A stretch of 64,000 nt of DNA. It comes from Janthinobacterium lividum (GTDB lineage Bacteria > Pseudomonadota > Gammaproteobacteria > Burkholderiales > Burkholderiaceae_D). Positions 1 to 8,113 of this stretch are shown piece by piece. The notes beneath the pieces are model-generated. The model was not told the DNA's origin and searched no databases. It was given only the letters and a program-made list of their open reading frames with translations. The translations under genes and the position numbers were made by a program. The stretch is from NCBI RefSeq assembly GCF_011601275.1, contig NZ_JAAOLY010000009.1, positions 1-64,000 on the forward strand. The letters are read 5' to 3'. How positions within the stretch are numbered: the first letter of the stretch is position 1; each line of letters opens with the position of its first letter.

Positions 1-86
1 CCCCTTCCCATCCCGAACAGGACCGTGAAACAACTTTGCGCCGATGATAGTGCTGCAACCAGTGTGAAAGTAGGTTATCGTCAGGC
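1..86 (+). rRNA. rrf: 5S ribosomal RNA, 3' part (truncated by window start)
   Basis: These 86 bases are identical to positions 414-499 of the complete 5S gene further right, so this is the 3' three-quarters of a 5S rRNA gene. The 5' end, and presumably the 23S and 16S genes, lie left of the window. It ends in TCAGGC, which closes helix I with the missing 5' strand, and a Rho-independent terminator follows about 20 bases later. Identity to the second copy was read directly from the sequence. Confidence 0.95.
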
Positions 87-105
87 TTGTTATTCGCAGT
101 AAGAG

Positions 106-139
106 AAAAACCCCGCCAGCAATGGTGGGGTTTTTTTTT
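106..139 (+). terminator. Rho-independent terminator after the first 5S gene
   Basis: A stem of CCCCGCC pairing with GGTGGGG (one G-T pair) around a short AGCAAT loop is followed by nine Ts. It lies 20 bases after the truncated 5S gene and probably ends the rRNA operon that comes in from the left. Confidence 0.9.
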
Positions 140-177
140 CGTCTGGTGGTTTGTTTGCGTTATAGGCTGCGGGTGCT

Positions 178-213
178 TGTCGGCTTACGCGCTGCGCGCC
201 AAGCCGGCCTACG
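178..213. repeat. REP-like palindrome, copy 1
   Basis: An imperfect inverted repeat with arms GTCGGCTTACGCGC and GCGCCAAGCCGGCC. It belongs to the same family as the elements at 229-259, 283-315 and 36071-36107, whose arms read GTCGGATTA / TAATCCGAC. This is the typical form of an intergenic REP-type palindrome. Confidence 0.6.
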
Positions 214-228
214 TTTATTGGATGGCGG

Positions 229-259
229 GTAGGTCGGATTAGCGGAGCGTAATCCAACA
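229..259. repeat. REP-like palindrome, copy 2
   Basis: GTAGGTCGGATTAGCG is followed by GAGCGTAATCCAACA, giving arms TCGGATTA and TAATCCAA around a short centre. It starts with the same GTAGGTCGGATTA as the element at 36071, which supports a repeat family. Confidence 0.65.
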
Positions 260-282
260 ACATTGTTGACATTCGTGCTAAT

Positions 283-315
283 GCCGGCTTACGCGCTTGT
301 GCGTCAAGCTGACCT
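283..315. repeat. REP-like palindrome, copy 3 (degenerate)
   Basis: GCCGGCTTACGCGC is followed by GCGTCAAGCTGACC. This is a decayed version of copy 1 in the same orientation. It overlaps the -35 region proposed for the second 5S gene. Confidence 0.45.
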
Positions 316-325
316 GGGGTATAAT
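297..325 (+). promoter_or_regulatory. Candidate promoter of the second 5S gene
   Basis: A perfect TATAAT stands at 320-325. A weak -35 element, TTGTGC, lies at 297-302, giving a 17-base spacer. The predicted start near 332 would leave a leader of about 50 nt before the mature 5S 5' end at 385. The leader contains a CTGC..GCAG stem near 351-368. The -10 is convincing; the -35 matches consensus at only three positions. Confidence 0.5.
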
Positions 326-384
326 TCGCCTCCTCAGATCAGATGACTTGCTGCCCCGCTGGGAGCAGGTTGTTGAAAAAGTTA

Positions 385-499
385 TGCCTGATGACCATAG
401 CAAGTTGGTACCACCCCTTCCCATCCCGAACAGGACCGTGAAACAACTTTGCGCCGATGATAGTGCTGCAACCAGTGTGAAAGTAGGTTATCGTCAGGC
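385..499 (+). rRNA. rrf: 5S ribosomal RNA, complete second copy
   Basis: About 115 nt. The ends TGCCTGA and TCAGGC pair to form helix I. The interior carries the conserved betaproteobacterial blocks CCCATCCCGAAC, GCGCCGATGATAGT and GTGTGAAAGTAGG. It lies 298 bases after the first 5S gene with no 23S gene between, so it is either an extra tandem copy or a solo gene. Its own terminator follows at 509-539. Confidence 0.95.
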
Positions 500-508
500 T
501 TGTTATAT

Positions 509-539
509 AAAAAAACCCCGCTAGGTGCGGGGTTTTTTT
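509..539 (+). terminator. Rho-independent terminator of the second 5S gene
   Basis: CCCCGC pairs with GCGGGG around a TAGGT loop, with an A tract before and seven Ts after. It lies 10 bases downstream of the mature 5S end. Because of the flanking A tract it could also serve the minus strand. Confidence 0.9.
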
Positions 540-559
540 CGTCTGCAGCATTCATCGGA

Positions 560-904
560 TCAGATGCCCCAGGTGATGCTTTCATTTTCCGCCTTGGCCG
601 AGCGCAGCATTTCCATCAAAGGATAGGCGCGCTGCGAGAAATGCACTTTTTGCGCGCGCGCATGGGCACCCGTTTCGCCATCTTCCAGCGTTTCCGGCGT
701 ATGCGCATCGTGTTCGATGTCATTTTCCGGATGCAATTTGCTTTCCGCGACTTCTTTTTCCAGCAGGGCCAGGGCATCGCCCGCTTCGGCTGGCGTGATG
801 ACGCCGCGCGTGGGGTTCTTGTGCAGGATGTCGAGGATACGCTGGGCATGTTCCTGGTACATCAGCACTTCAGGGGAAGATTTGGATTTGAATGAGATCA
901 ACAT
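560..904 (-). CDS. DUF1840 domain-containing protein
   Basis: A 114-residue soluble protein that matches the DUF1840 family common in Burkholderiales. The N-terminus MLISFKSKSSPEVLMY and the segment LHKNPTRGVITPAEAGDAL are characteristic. No catalytic motif is visible and the family has no established function. There is no signal peptide or membrane segment. It lies alone, convergent with the 5S gene, whose terminator sits only 21 bases past its stop. The start at 904 gives the full family length, but its ribosome binding site is weak. Confidence 0.85.
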   Translation of the reverse strand: MLISFKSKSSPEVLMYQEHAQRILDILHKNPTRGVITPAEAGDALALLEKEVAESKLHPENDIEHDAHTPETLEDGETGAHARAQKVHFSQRAYPLMEMLRSAKAENESITWGI

Positions 905-1085
905 AAGCGCTTTCTGAAACTTGTTGTTAGTGTCGAAACAATATCACGACTTGAAATGTCGCACAGGCCGTCCGTTTGTCCCGGATTGCATATTTGCAAG
1001 CCGGATAGGGCCATCTGTTGGACAACGCACGTATTTACAAGAGCTCGCTTACCGTGAAAATACCCGTTTAAGCGATCGTTAAGTC

Positions 1086-1631
1086 TTAATCCAGTTTCAC
1101 CGAGTCCATGAAGGTGTCGATGGTGTCACGCGACAGCTTGCTTTCTTCACCGAGAATGATGATCTGGAAGATGCGTTTGTCCTGCGCCACAAAACGCCCG
1201 ACCAGCAAGACAGGCTTGCCTTGTTGCGTGCCTTTGGCCTCGATGCTGAGCGAACTGCGCTGGTGCGTTCCCGCAGCCGTGCTGCTGGCCGCCGATGCCG
1301 ATTTTTCGCTGCGCACGGTGCCGTTGATATTTTTCAACAGGGCAGTCTGCATGGCGGGCAGGGCCGCTTGCGCCTGTTCTGCGCTGTCGAGCACGGCGCT
1401 GCCGATGGCGAAGGTATTACCATCGACTTCGCTGGCCGTCATGGTCAGGCTGACTTTCTTGCCATCGAGATCGATCTCGCGTGTCAGCACGGCAGGCTTG
1501 CCTGGAAACAGGGCCGTGAACTGGGCGTCGGGGCTGCGATAGTCGCGCCAGTCGAACTTCGGACTGCAGGCGGACAGGACGCTGGCGGCCGCGAGCGTAG
1601 CCAGAAAGAGGGCAAGTGATGGTTTTTTCAT
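1086..1631 (-). CDS. Putative lipoprotein of unknown function
   Basis: 181 residues. The N-terminus has a basic start (MKKPS), a hydrophobic stretch and the lipobox LSAC, so lipidation is predicted at Cys22 with export to the envelope. The mature part begins with a segment resembling a PsbP/DUF1795-like fold (FTALFPGKPAV...), but that comparison is from memory and uncertain. A Ser/Ala-rich linker lies near residues 110-125. It is transcribed in the same direction as comM, about 60 bases beyond the comM stop. I do not recognise a specific function. Confidence 0.8.
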   Translation of the reverse strand: MKKPSLALFLATLAAASVLSACSPKFDWRDYRSPDAQFTALFPGKPAVLTREIDLDGKKVSLTMTASEVDGNTFAIGSAVLDSAEQAQAALPAMQTALLKNINGTVRSEKSASAASSTAAGTHQRSSLSIEAKGTQQGKPVLLVGRFVAQDKRIFQIIILGEESKLSRDTIDTFMDSVKLD

Positions 1632-1694
1632 CAGCAGATGGTAGCAGCGCCGCCGATCATGCGCAATCGCGCACGTGTGGGGCCAGCGGCCGGC

Positions 1695-3215
1695 TTATAT
1701 TTCACGCAGCACGCGCCGGTACTGGATCGCTTCGGCGACATGTGCCTGCGTGATGCCGGGGCTGCCCGCCAGGTCCGCGATGCTGCGCGCCACGCGCAGT
1801 ACCCGGTGATACGTGCGCGCCGACCAGTGCAATCGCGCCATGGCGCCATGCAGCAGCTGTTCGCCATGCGTTTCCAGACGACAATGCTGTTCGATTTCCG
1901 CGCTGCTCAGGCGCTGGTTCGCTTTGCCCTGGCGCGCCAGCTGCAGGGCAAAGGCCGCCGCTACCCGCGTGGCGATGGCTTGCGTGCTTTCGCCGGCGCC
2001 TGCGTGCCGGCCCAGCGCCGTGGGCGGCATGGCGGCCACTTCAATCTGCAAGTCGATACGGTCGAGTAGCGGGCCGGACAGGCGGCTGTGATAGCGCAGC
2101 ACGGCGTCCGGCGTGCAGCGGCAACGGCCCGAAGCGTGCCCCAGATAGCCGCATGGGCAGGGATTCATGGCGGCGATCAGCTGAAAGCGGGCCGGAAACT
2201 CGGCCTGGCGGGCCGCGCGCGAAATGCTGATCACGCCCGATTCCATGGGCTGGCGCAAGACATCGAGTACCCGGCGCTGGAATTCGGCGATTTCGTCGAG
2301 AAACAGCACACCGCAGTGTGCCAGCGAGATTTCTCCCGGGCGTGGCACGTTGCCGCCGCCCACCAGGGCCACGCCGGACGCCGTCTGGTGCGGGGCGCGA
2401 TAGGGACGCCGTTTCCAGTGTTCCACCTTGAAGTGCCCGCCCAGCGAATGCACGGCCGCCGATTCCAGCGCTTCTTCATCGCTCATGGGCGGCAGCACGC
2501 CGGGGAAGCGGCTGGCCAGCATGGTCTTGCCCGCACCCGGCGGCCCTACCATCAAGACGTTATGGCCGCCCGCGGCCGCCACTTCCAGTGCGCGTCGCGC
2601 CTGGTGCTGTCCTTGCACGTCGGCAAAGTCGGGATACGCAAAAGCGGAGACAGCCAACATGGGTTGATGGCGTTGCAGGGCCGTGTGGCTGGCATGCGCG
2701 GCAAAATGCGCGCAGACCTCGAGCAGGCTGTGGGCGGGGTAGATGCAGGCATCGCGGACGAGCGCCGCCTCGTCCGCGTTCGCCTGCGGCAAGATGAAGG
2801 CGCGTGGCGCGCCCGGCTGGCTGCGCTGCATGGCAAAGGTCATGGCCAGGGCGCCGCGGATGGGGCGCAACTGGCCCGACAGCGACAGTTCGCCAGCGAA
2901 TTCGTAGTGGTGTAATTGGTCGCCCGGCAACTGGCCGGAGGCGGCCAGAATGCCCAGCGCGATGGGCAGGTCGAAGCGGCCCGATTCCTTGGGCAAATCC
3001 GCCGGCGCCAGGTTGGCCGTGATGCGCCGCGCCGGCATGTCAAAGCCGCAGTTTTGCAGCGCGGCACGGACGCGGTCGCGCGATTCCTTCACTTCCGTAT
3101 CCGGCAGGCCGACAATCGTAAACGAAGGCAAACCATTGGCAAGGTGGACTTCGACACTTACCTCGGGCGCTTCCATGCCGGCCAAGGCGCGGCTTTTCAG
3201 GACGGCCAGACTCAT
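1695..3215 (-). CDS. comM: YifB/ComM family Mg chelatase-like AAA+ ATPase
   Basis: 506 residues, the usual family length. The N-terminal ChlI-type domain carries the family signature GLPDTEVKESRDRVRAAL near residues 36-53. The AAA+ core has Walker A GPPGAGKT at 224-231 and Walker B VLFLDE at 303-308. The family NPCPCG motif is at 351-356, followed by a C-terminal Mg-chelatase domain. In naturally transformable bacteria ComM is a helicase that promotes branch migration during integration of transforming DNA. The window also encodes DprA, so a competence role is plausible but not shown. The start follows family alignment. Confidence 0.93.
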   Translation of the reverse strand: MSLAVLKSRALAGMEAPEVSVEVHLANGLPSFTIVGLPDTEVKESRDRVRAALQNCGFDMPARRITANLAPADLPKESGRFDLPIALGILAASGQLPGDQLHHYEFAGELSLSGQLRPIRGALAMTFAMQRSQPGAPRAFILPQANADEAALVRDACIYPAHSLLEVCAHFAAHASHTALQRHQPMLAVSAFAYPDFADVQGQHQARRALEVAAAGGHNVLMVGPPGAGKTMLASRFPGVLPPMSDEEALESAAVHSLGGHFKVEHWKRRPYRAPHQTASGVALVGGGNVPRPGEISLAHCGVLFLDEIAEFQRRVLDVLRQPMESGVISISRAARQAEFPARFQLIAAMNPCPCGYLGHASGRCRCTPDAVLRYHSRLSGPLLDRIDLQIEVAAMPPTALGRHAGAGESTQAIATRVAAAFALQLARQGKANQRLSSAEIEQHCRLETHGEQLLHGAMARLHWSARTYHRVLRVARSIADLAGSPGITQAHVAEAIQYRRVLREI

Positions 3216-3326
3216 CAGACTCCCTTGTGGCGCGGGCGCGGGCAGGATCAGTCTAGCGCGTGAAGCGCCGTCAGGCTTGAGCTATGCCAGCAAGGCCGTC
3301 AATAACGCGGCCTGGCTGGCATCACC

Positions 3327-3575
3327 TTACGCCTTGGATTCGTTCAGGCGCGTTTCCAGTTCGATCAGGCGCAATTCCAATGCGTCCAGTTTGGCGCGGG
3401 TCTTGGCCAGCACTTGCGCCTGGATATCGAATTCCTCGCGCGTGACGAGATCGAGGCGGGCGAAGCCCTGGGTCATCATCGACTTGACGTTTTTCTCGAT
3501 ATCCTTGGCAGGTGAGTTTTCGATGGCTTGATGGATCTTGCCTTGCAAGTCGTTAAAGAAGGTATTCATGTCCAT
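3327..3575 (-). CDS. ubiK: Ubiquinone biosynthesis accessory factor UbiK (BMFP family)
   Basis: 82 residues. The start at 3575 (MDMNTFFNDLQ) is preceded by AAAGGA at good spacing; a longer frame upstream has no such site. The N-terminal half is an amphipathic helix. The C-terminal half is a coiled coil rich in Leu, Glu and Arg (LDALELRLIELETRL). This is the pattern of the BMFP/YqiC family, whose enterobacterial member UbiK binds UbiJ and lipids and aids aerobic ubiquinone synthesis. The gene diverges from the torF-glnK-amtB operon, and an NtrC-like site lies just upstream of its start. Confidence 0.88.
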   Translation of the reverse strand: MDMNTFFNDLQGKIHQAIENSPAKDIEKNVKSMMTQGFARLDLVTREEFDIQAQVLAKTRAKLDALELRLIELETRLNESKA

Positions 3576-3606
3576 GGTCAGTCCTTTTATGGTGCGGCCT
3601 GTGCAT

Positions 3607-3623
3607 CGCACCATTGCGGTGCA
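3607..3623. promoter_or_regulatory. Candidate NtrC binding site
   Basis: CGCACCATTGCGGTGCA matches the enterobacterial NtrC consensus TGCACCA-N3-TGGTGCA at 12 of 14 defined positions and is a near-perfect dyad. It is centred about 160 bases upstream of the start predicted for the sigma54 promoter at 3747-3763, a normal distance for an enhancer. A further half site, TGGTGCG, lies at 3638-3644. The assignment is inferred from sequence and from the nitrogen genes downstream. Confidence 0.65.
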
Positions 3624-3746
3624 CAGCGGCGTTAATCTGGTGCGAAACTGGGCAAATTCACAATGCTTTAGCAGCCCGTACCCGCATTCCCACAGGCTTG
3701 CAGGGTATGTATGGCCGGAAACGCACCTGTCAAGGTGGCAATGGAG

Positions 3747-3763
3747 CTGGCACGTATTCTGCT
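3747..3763 (+). promoter_or_regulatory. Sigma54 (RpoN) promoter for the torF-glnK-amtB operon
   Basis: CTGGCACGTATTCTGCT fits the -24/-12 consensus YTGGCACG-N4-TTGCW with one mismatch (C for the first T of the -12 element). The invariant GG and GC are correctly spaced. Transcription would start near 3774, giving a leader of about 70 nt before the porin start at 3846. glnK-amtB operons are classic RpoN/NtrC targets. Confidence 0.75.
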
Positions 3764-3845
3764 AAAGAAGGTATGAACGCTTTGTGATCTCCAGCCAAGA
3801 TTTTAAACCTCAACCGCTTTAAAAGTTCAATAAAAGGGAATCGCC

Positions 3846-4963
<1,118 letters not shown>

Positions 4964-4974
4964 GGGGAATATTG

Positions 4975-6513
4975 ATGCGTAAAAATATAACAAAATTGCT
5001 AGCTGGGTTTGCCTGTCTGTGTGCGTTCGGTGTCGCCGCGCCGAGCTTTGCCGATGCTCCCGCCAAGACGGAGACTGCCACGACGTCGGCCGTCGCCGCT
5101 CCTGCCGTCACCCCGGTGCCTGACGCAGCAGCTCCGGCTGCCGCCGCGCCGGCCCCGGCCGCTGCCGCGCCAGCCGCTGCGCCCGTCGCCAACAAGGGAG
5201 ATACCAGCTTCATGATGATCAGCACCTTGCTGGTGATCTTGATGACCATCCCCGGCCTGGCCCTGTTCTACGGCGGCCTGGTGCGTTCGAAAAACATGCT
5301 GTCGGTGCTGATGCAAGTGTTCATGGTGTTCGCGCTGGTCATCGTGTTGTGGTGCATCTATGGCTACTCGATCGCTTTCACGGAAAAAACCGCCTTCTTC
5401 GGTGGCTTCGACCGCCTGTTCCTGAACGGTATCTGGGATCCGGCCAAGGGCACGTTTGCCGCCGCCGCGACCTTCAGCAAGGGCGTCGTCATTCCTGAGT
5501 TCGTCTTTGTCGCTTTCCAGGGCACGTTTGCCGCCATCACCTGCGCACTGATCGTCGGCGCCTTTGCCGAGCGCGCCAAGTTTTCCGCCGTGCTGGCCTT
5601 CGTCGTGCTGTGGTTCACGTTCGCCTACCTGCCAGCGGCCCACATGGTGTGGTTCTGGACCGGTCCTGACCTGATCACCAACGCCGCCACCTCGGCCAGC
5701 GAAGCCCTGAAGGCTGGCTGGATCTGGCAAAAAGGCGCGCTGGACTTCGCCGGCGGCACCGTGGTGCACATCAATGCCGCCGTCGCCGGCCTGGTGGGTG
5801 CGATCATGATCGGCAAGCGCGTCGGTTACGGCCGCGAATCGATGGCGCCGCACTCGCTGACGATGACCATGATCGGCGCGTCGTTGCTGTGGGTGGGCTG
5901 GTTCGGTTTCAATGCCGGTTCCTCGCTGGAAGCGGGCGACGTGGCTGCCCTGGCTTTCGTCAACACCTTGTTGGCCACTGCCGCCGCCACCCTGTCGTGG
6001 GTCTTTGGCGAGTGGATCAGCAAAGGCAAGCCATCGATGCTCGGTGGCGCGTCCGGCGCAGTGGCCGGCCTGGTGGCAATCACCCCGGCGGCCGGCTTTG
6101 TCGGCCCGATGGGCGGCCTGGTCATCGGCTTGCTGGCCGGTGTCGTCTGCCTGTGGGGCGTGAATGGCCTGAAACGCCTGATTGGCGCCGACGATTCGCT
6201 CGACGTGTTCGGCGTGCATGGCGTGGGCGGTATCCTGGGTGCCTTGCTGACGGGCGTGTTTGCCGCACCACAACTGGGCGGCCAAGGCATCTTCGACTAT
6301 GTCACCAACAAGATGTCGGCGGATCCCTACTCGATCGGCCATCAGGTGTGGGTGCAGGCGCAAGCGGTCGGCACCACCATCCTCTGGTCGGCCATCGTTT
6401 CCGTCATCGCCTATAAGCTGGTCGACATCGTCATCGGCCTGCGCGTACCGGAAGAAGAAGAGCGCGAAGGCCTCGATATCACGAGCCATGGCGAGCAAGC
6501 GTATCATGGTTAA
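4975..6513 (+). CDS. amtB: Ammonium transporter AmtB
   Basis: 512 residues from the ATG at 4975, which has AAGGGG upstream; the TTG one codon earlier is less likely. A signal peptide (about 1-22) is followed by an Ala/Pro-rich segment to about residue 75. The Amt core then has eleven predicted membrane segments and starts near FMMISTLLVILM. The pore histidines are present in AAHMVW and GVHGVGG, and the family segments FYGGLVRSKN and GWFGFNAGS are intact. It imports ammonium and is regulated by GlnK encoded just upstream. The low-complexity N-terminal extension is longer than in enterobacterial AmtB. A terminator follows. Confidence 0.95.
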   Translation: MRKNITKLLAGFACLCAFGVAAPSFADAPAKTETATTSAVAAPAVTPVPDAAAPAAAAPAPAAAAPAAAPVANKGDTSFMMISTLLVILMTIPGLALFYGGLVRSKNMLSVLMQVFMVFALVIVLWCIYGYSIAFTEKTAFFGGFDRLFLNGIWDPAKGTFAAAATFSKGVVIPEFVFVAFQGTFAAITCALIVGAFAERAKFSAVLAFVVLWFTFAYLPAAHMVWFWTGPDLITNAATSASEALKAGWIWQKGALDFAGGTVVHINAAVAGLVGAIMIGKRVGYGRESMAPHSLTMTMIGASLLWVGWFGFNAGSSLEAGDVAALAFVNTLLATAAATLSWVFGEWISKGKPSMLGGASGAVAGLVAITPAAGFVGPMGGLVIGLLAGVVCLWGVNGLKRLIGADDSLDVFGVHGVGGILGALLTGVFAAPQLGGQGIFDYVTNKMSADPYSIGHQVWVQAQAVGTTILWSAIVSVIAYKLVDIVIGLRVPEEEEREGLDITSHGEQAYHG

Positions 6514-6564
6514 ATAATCACTATCTGGCATGCCAGCGCCCCGGCGCGGCATGTCCGGTTGGAA

Positions 6565-6592
6565 AAGGCGCCTCATTGAGGTGCCTTTTTTT
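6565..6592 (+). terminator. Rho-independent terminator after amtB
   Basis: AAGGCGCCTC pairs with GAGGTGCCTT (one mismatch) around an ATT loop, followed by a run of Ts. It lies 52 bases past the amtB stop and closes the torF-glnK-amtB operon. Confidence 0.9.
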
Positions 6593-6717
6593 CGTTGTGG
6601 GAATGTAAAAGGTCTTTAAAACAAGGCTTTTGCCCCGATTTGGGGTACTTACACGGTAATATAGTCGGCAGTTCTGTGTGCTTTTTTGAATACTGCACAT
6701 AATTTAAGGATGTAACT

Positions 6718-8016
6718 ATGGTTCCCCATCTCGTCACGGCCCTGACCGGACCGCTGCTCGACCTCGAAAAAAAGATTCTGGCCGCGACGCCGGCCATTGA
6801 GCGCTGGTTTCGCATGGAGTGGCAAGAGCACACGCCGCCTTTCTATTGCTCGGTAGACTTGCGTAACGCCGGCTACAAGCTGGCGCCCGTCGATACCAAT
6901 CTGTTCCCTGGCGGTTTCCATAACCTGGCCACGGAAATGCTGCCCCTGTCCGTGCAAGCGGCCATGGCCGCCATCGACAAGTATTGCCCGGACGCCCGTA
7001 ACCTGCTGATCGTGCCGGAATTGCACAACACCACGCCGCAGTACTTGCAGAACGTGGCGCGCCTGATGCAAATCTTCCGCCAGACGGGCTTGCACGTGCG
7101 CTTCGGTTCCTGGTCGCCCGAGATTACCCAGCCGACACCGCTGGCCCTGCCGGACGGCAATATGCTCGTCATCGAGCCGCTCGTGCGCCTGAACAACGGC
7201 CGTCGCCTGGGTTTGAAGGATTTCGATCCGTGCACGATTCTGCTGAATAACGACTTGTCGGACGGCATCCCCGATATCTTGCAAAATATTCATGAGCAAA
7301 GCCTGTTGCCGCCCTTGCATGCGGGCTGGGCCTTGCGCCGCAAGAGCAACCACTATACGGCCTACGATGAAGTGGTGAAAAAATTCGGCAAGATGATCGA
7401 TGTCGACCCGTGGATGCTCAACCCCTTCCACGCCAAGTGCAGCGACGTGAATTTCCAGGAAGGCGAGGGCGAGGATGCGCTGGCCGCCAGCGTCGACGTG
7501 CTGCTGGCCAAGATCCGCAAGAAATACAAGGAATACGGCATCAAGGAAAAGCCGTTTGTCATCGTCAAGCCCGATGCGGGCACGTATGGTACGGGCATCA
7601 TGACGGTGCGCGACGCGAGCGAAGTGCGCGACCTGTCGCGCAAGCAGCGCGAAAAAATGTCGATCGTCAAGGATGGCCAGCTGGTGACCGACGTCATCAT
7701 CCAGGAAGGCGTGCCGACCTTTGAAAGCATCAAAGATGCCGTGGCCGAGCCCGTTGTCTACATGATCGACCGCTACGTGGTGGGCGGCTTCTACCGCGTG
7801 CATGCTGAAAAAGGCGTGGACCAGAACCTGAACGCGCCCGGCTCGCAGTACGTGCCGCTGGCGTTTGCCCAGCAGCATGCCGTGCCGGACTTGAAGGCCA
7901 AGCCGGGCACGGCCGCGCCGAACCGCTTTTATGTGTACGGTGTGGTGGCGCGCCTGGCCTTGCTGGCCGCGTCGCTGGAAATGGAGCGCACGGACCCGAA
8001 TCCCGAGGTGTATTGA
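6718..8016 (+). CDS. gshA: Glutamate-cysteine ligase, TIGR02049 (gshA_ferroox) type
   Basis: 432 residues. It catalyses the first step of glutathione synthesis, ATP-dependent ligation of glutamate and cysteine. The sequence belongs to the proteobacterial gshA_ferroox family, not the E. coli GshA fold. The N-terminal region FYCSVDLRNAGYKLAPVD and the segment NLFPGGFHNL are typical. A C-terminal ATP-grasp-like stretch includes FVIVKPDAGTYGTGIMTV. AAGGA stands before the ATG. gshB follows after 97 bases, supporting a glutathione operon. The assignment rests on family recognition and on gshB as neighbour. Confidence 0.92.
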   Translation: MVPHLVTALTGPLLDLEKKILAATPAIERWFRMEWQEHTPPFYCSVDLRNAGYKLAPVDTNLFPGGFHNLATEMLPLSVQAAMAAIDKYCPDARNLLIVPELHNTTPQYLQNVARLMQIFRQTGLHVRFGSWSPEITQPTPLALPDGNMLVIEPLVRLNNGRRLGLKDFDPCTILLNNDLSDGIPDILQNIHEQSLLPPLHAGWALRRKSNHYTAYDEVVKKFGKMIDVDPWMLNPFHAKCSDVNFQEGEGEDALAASVDVLLAKIRKKYKEYGIKEKPFVIVKPDAGTYGTGIMTVRDASEVRDLSRKQREKMSIVKDGQLVTDVIIQEGVPTFESIKDAVAEPVVYMIDRYVVGGFYRVHAEKGVDQNLNAPGSQYVPLAFAQQHAVPDLKAKPGTAAPNRFYVYGVVARLALLAASLEMERTDPNPEVY

Positions 8017-8030
8017 TCGATCCAGGAGAC

Positions 8031-8062
8031 TCGCCAGGCGCGGCGACTACCGCGCCTGGCGA
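8031..8062 (+). other. Perfect 13-bp hairpin between gshA and gshB
   Basis: TCGCCAGGCGCGG pairs perfectly with CCGCGCCTGGCGA around a six-base CGACTA loop. No T run follows, so it is not a standard terminator. It starts 15 bases after the gshA stop. It may stabilise the gshA 3' end or act as an attenuator. Confidence 0.7.
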
Positions 8063-8069
8063 TCTCGGC

Positions 8070-8075
8070 TAGAAT
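8070..8075 (+). promoter_or_regulatory. Candidate -10 box upstream of gshB
   Basis: TAGAAT lies 39 bases before the gshB ATG. The position of the matching -35 would fall inside the preceding hairpin and shows no good consensus. If real, it would let gshB be transcribed without gshA. Confidence 0.3.
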
Positions 8076-8113
8076 CAAGCATTCCTTATCCAGGCTCCCC
8101 GATTGGACGCACC

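Noticed and set aside
4999..6576. A 525-codon minus-strand open frame opposite amtB
   Set aside because: Low-complexity Gln/His/Arg/Gly composition and antisense to a complete transporter gene.
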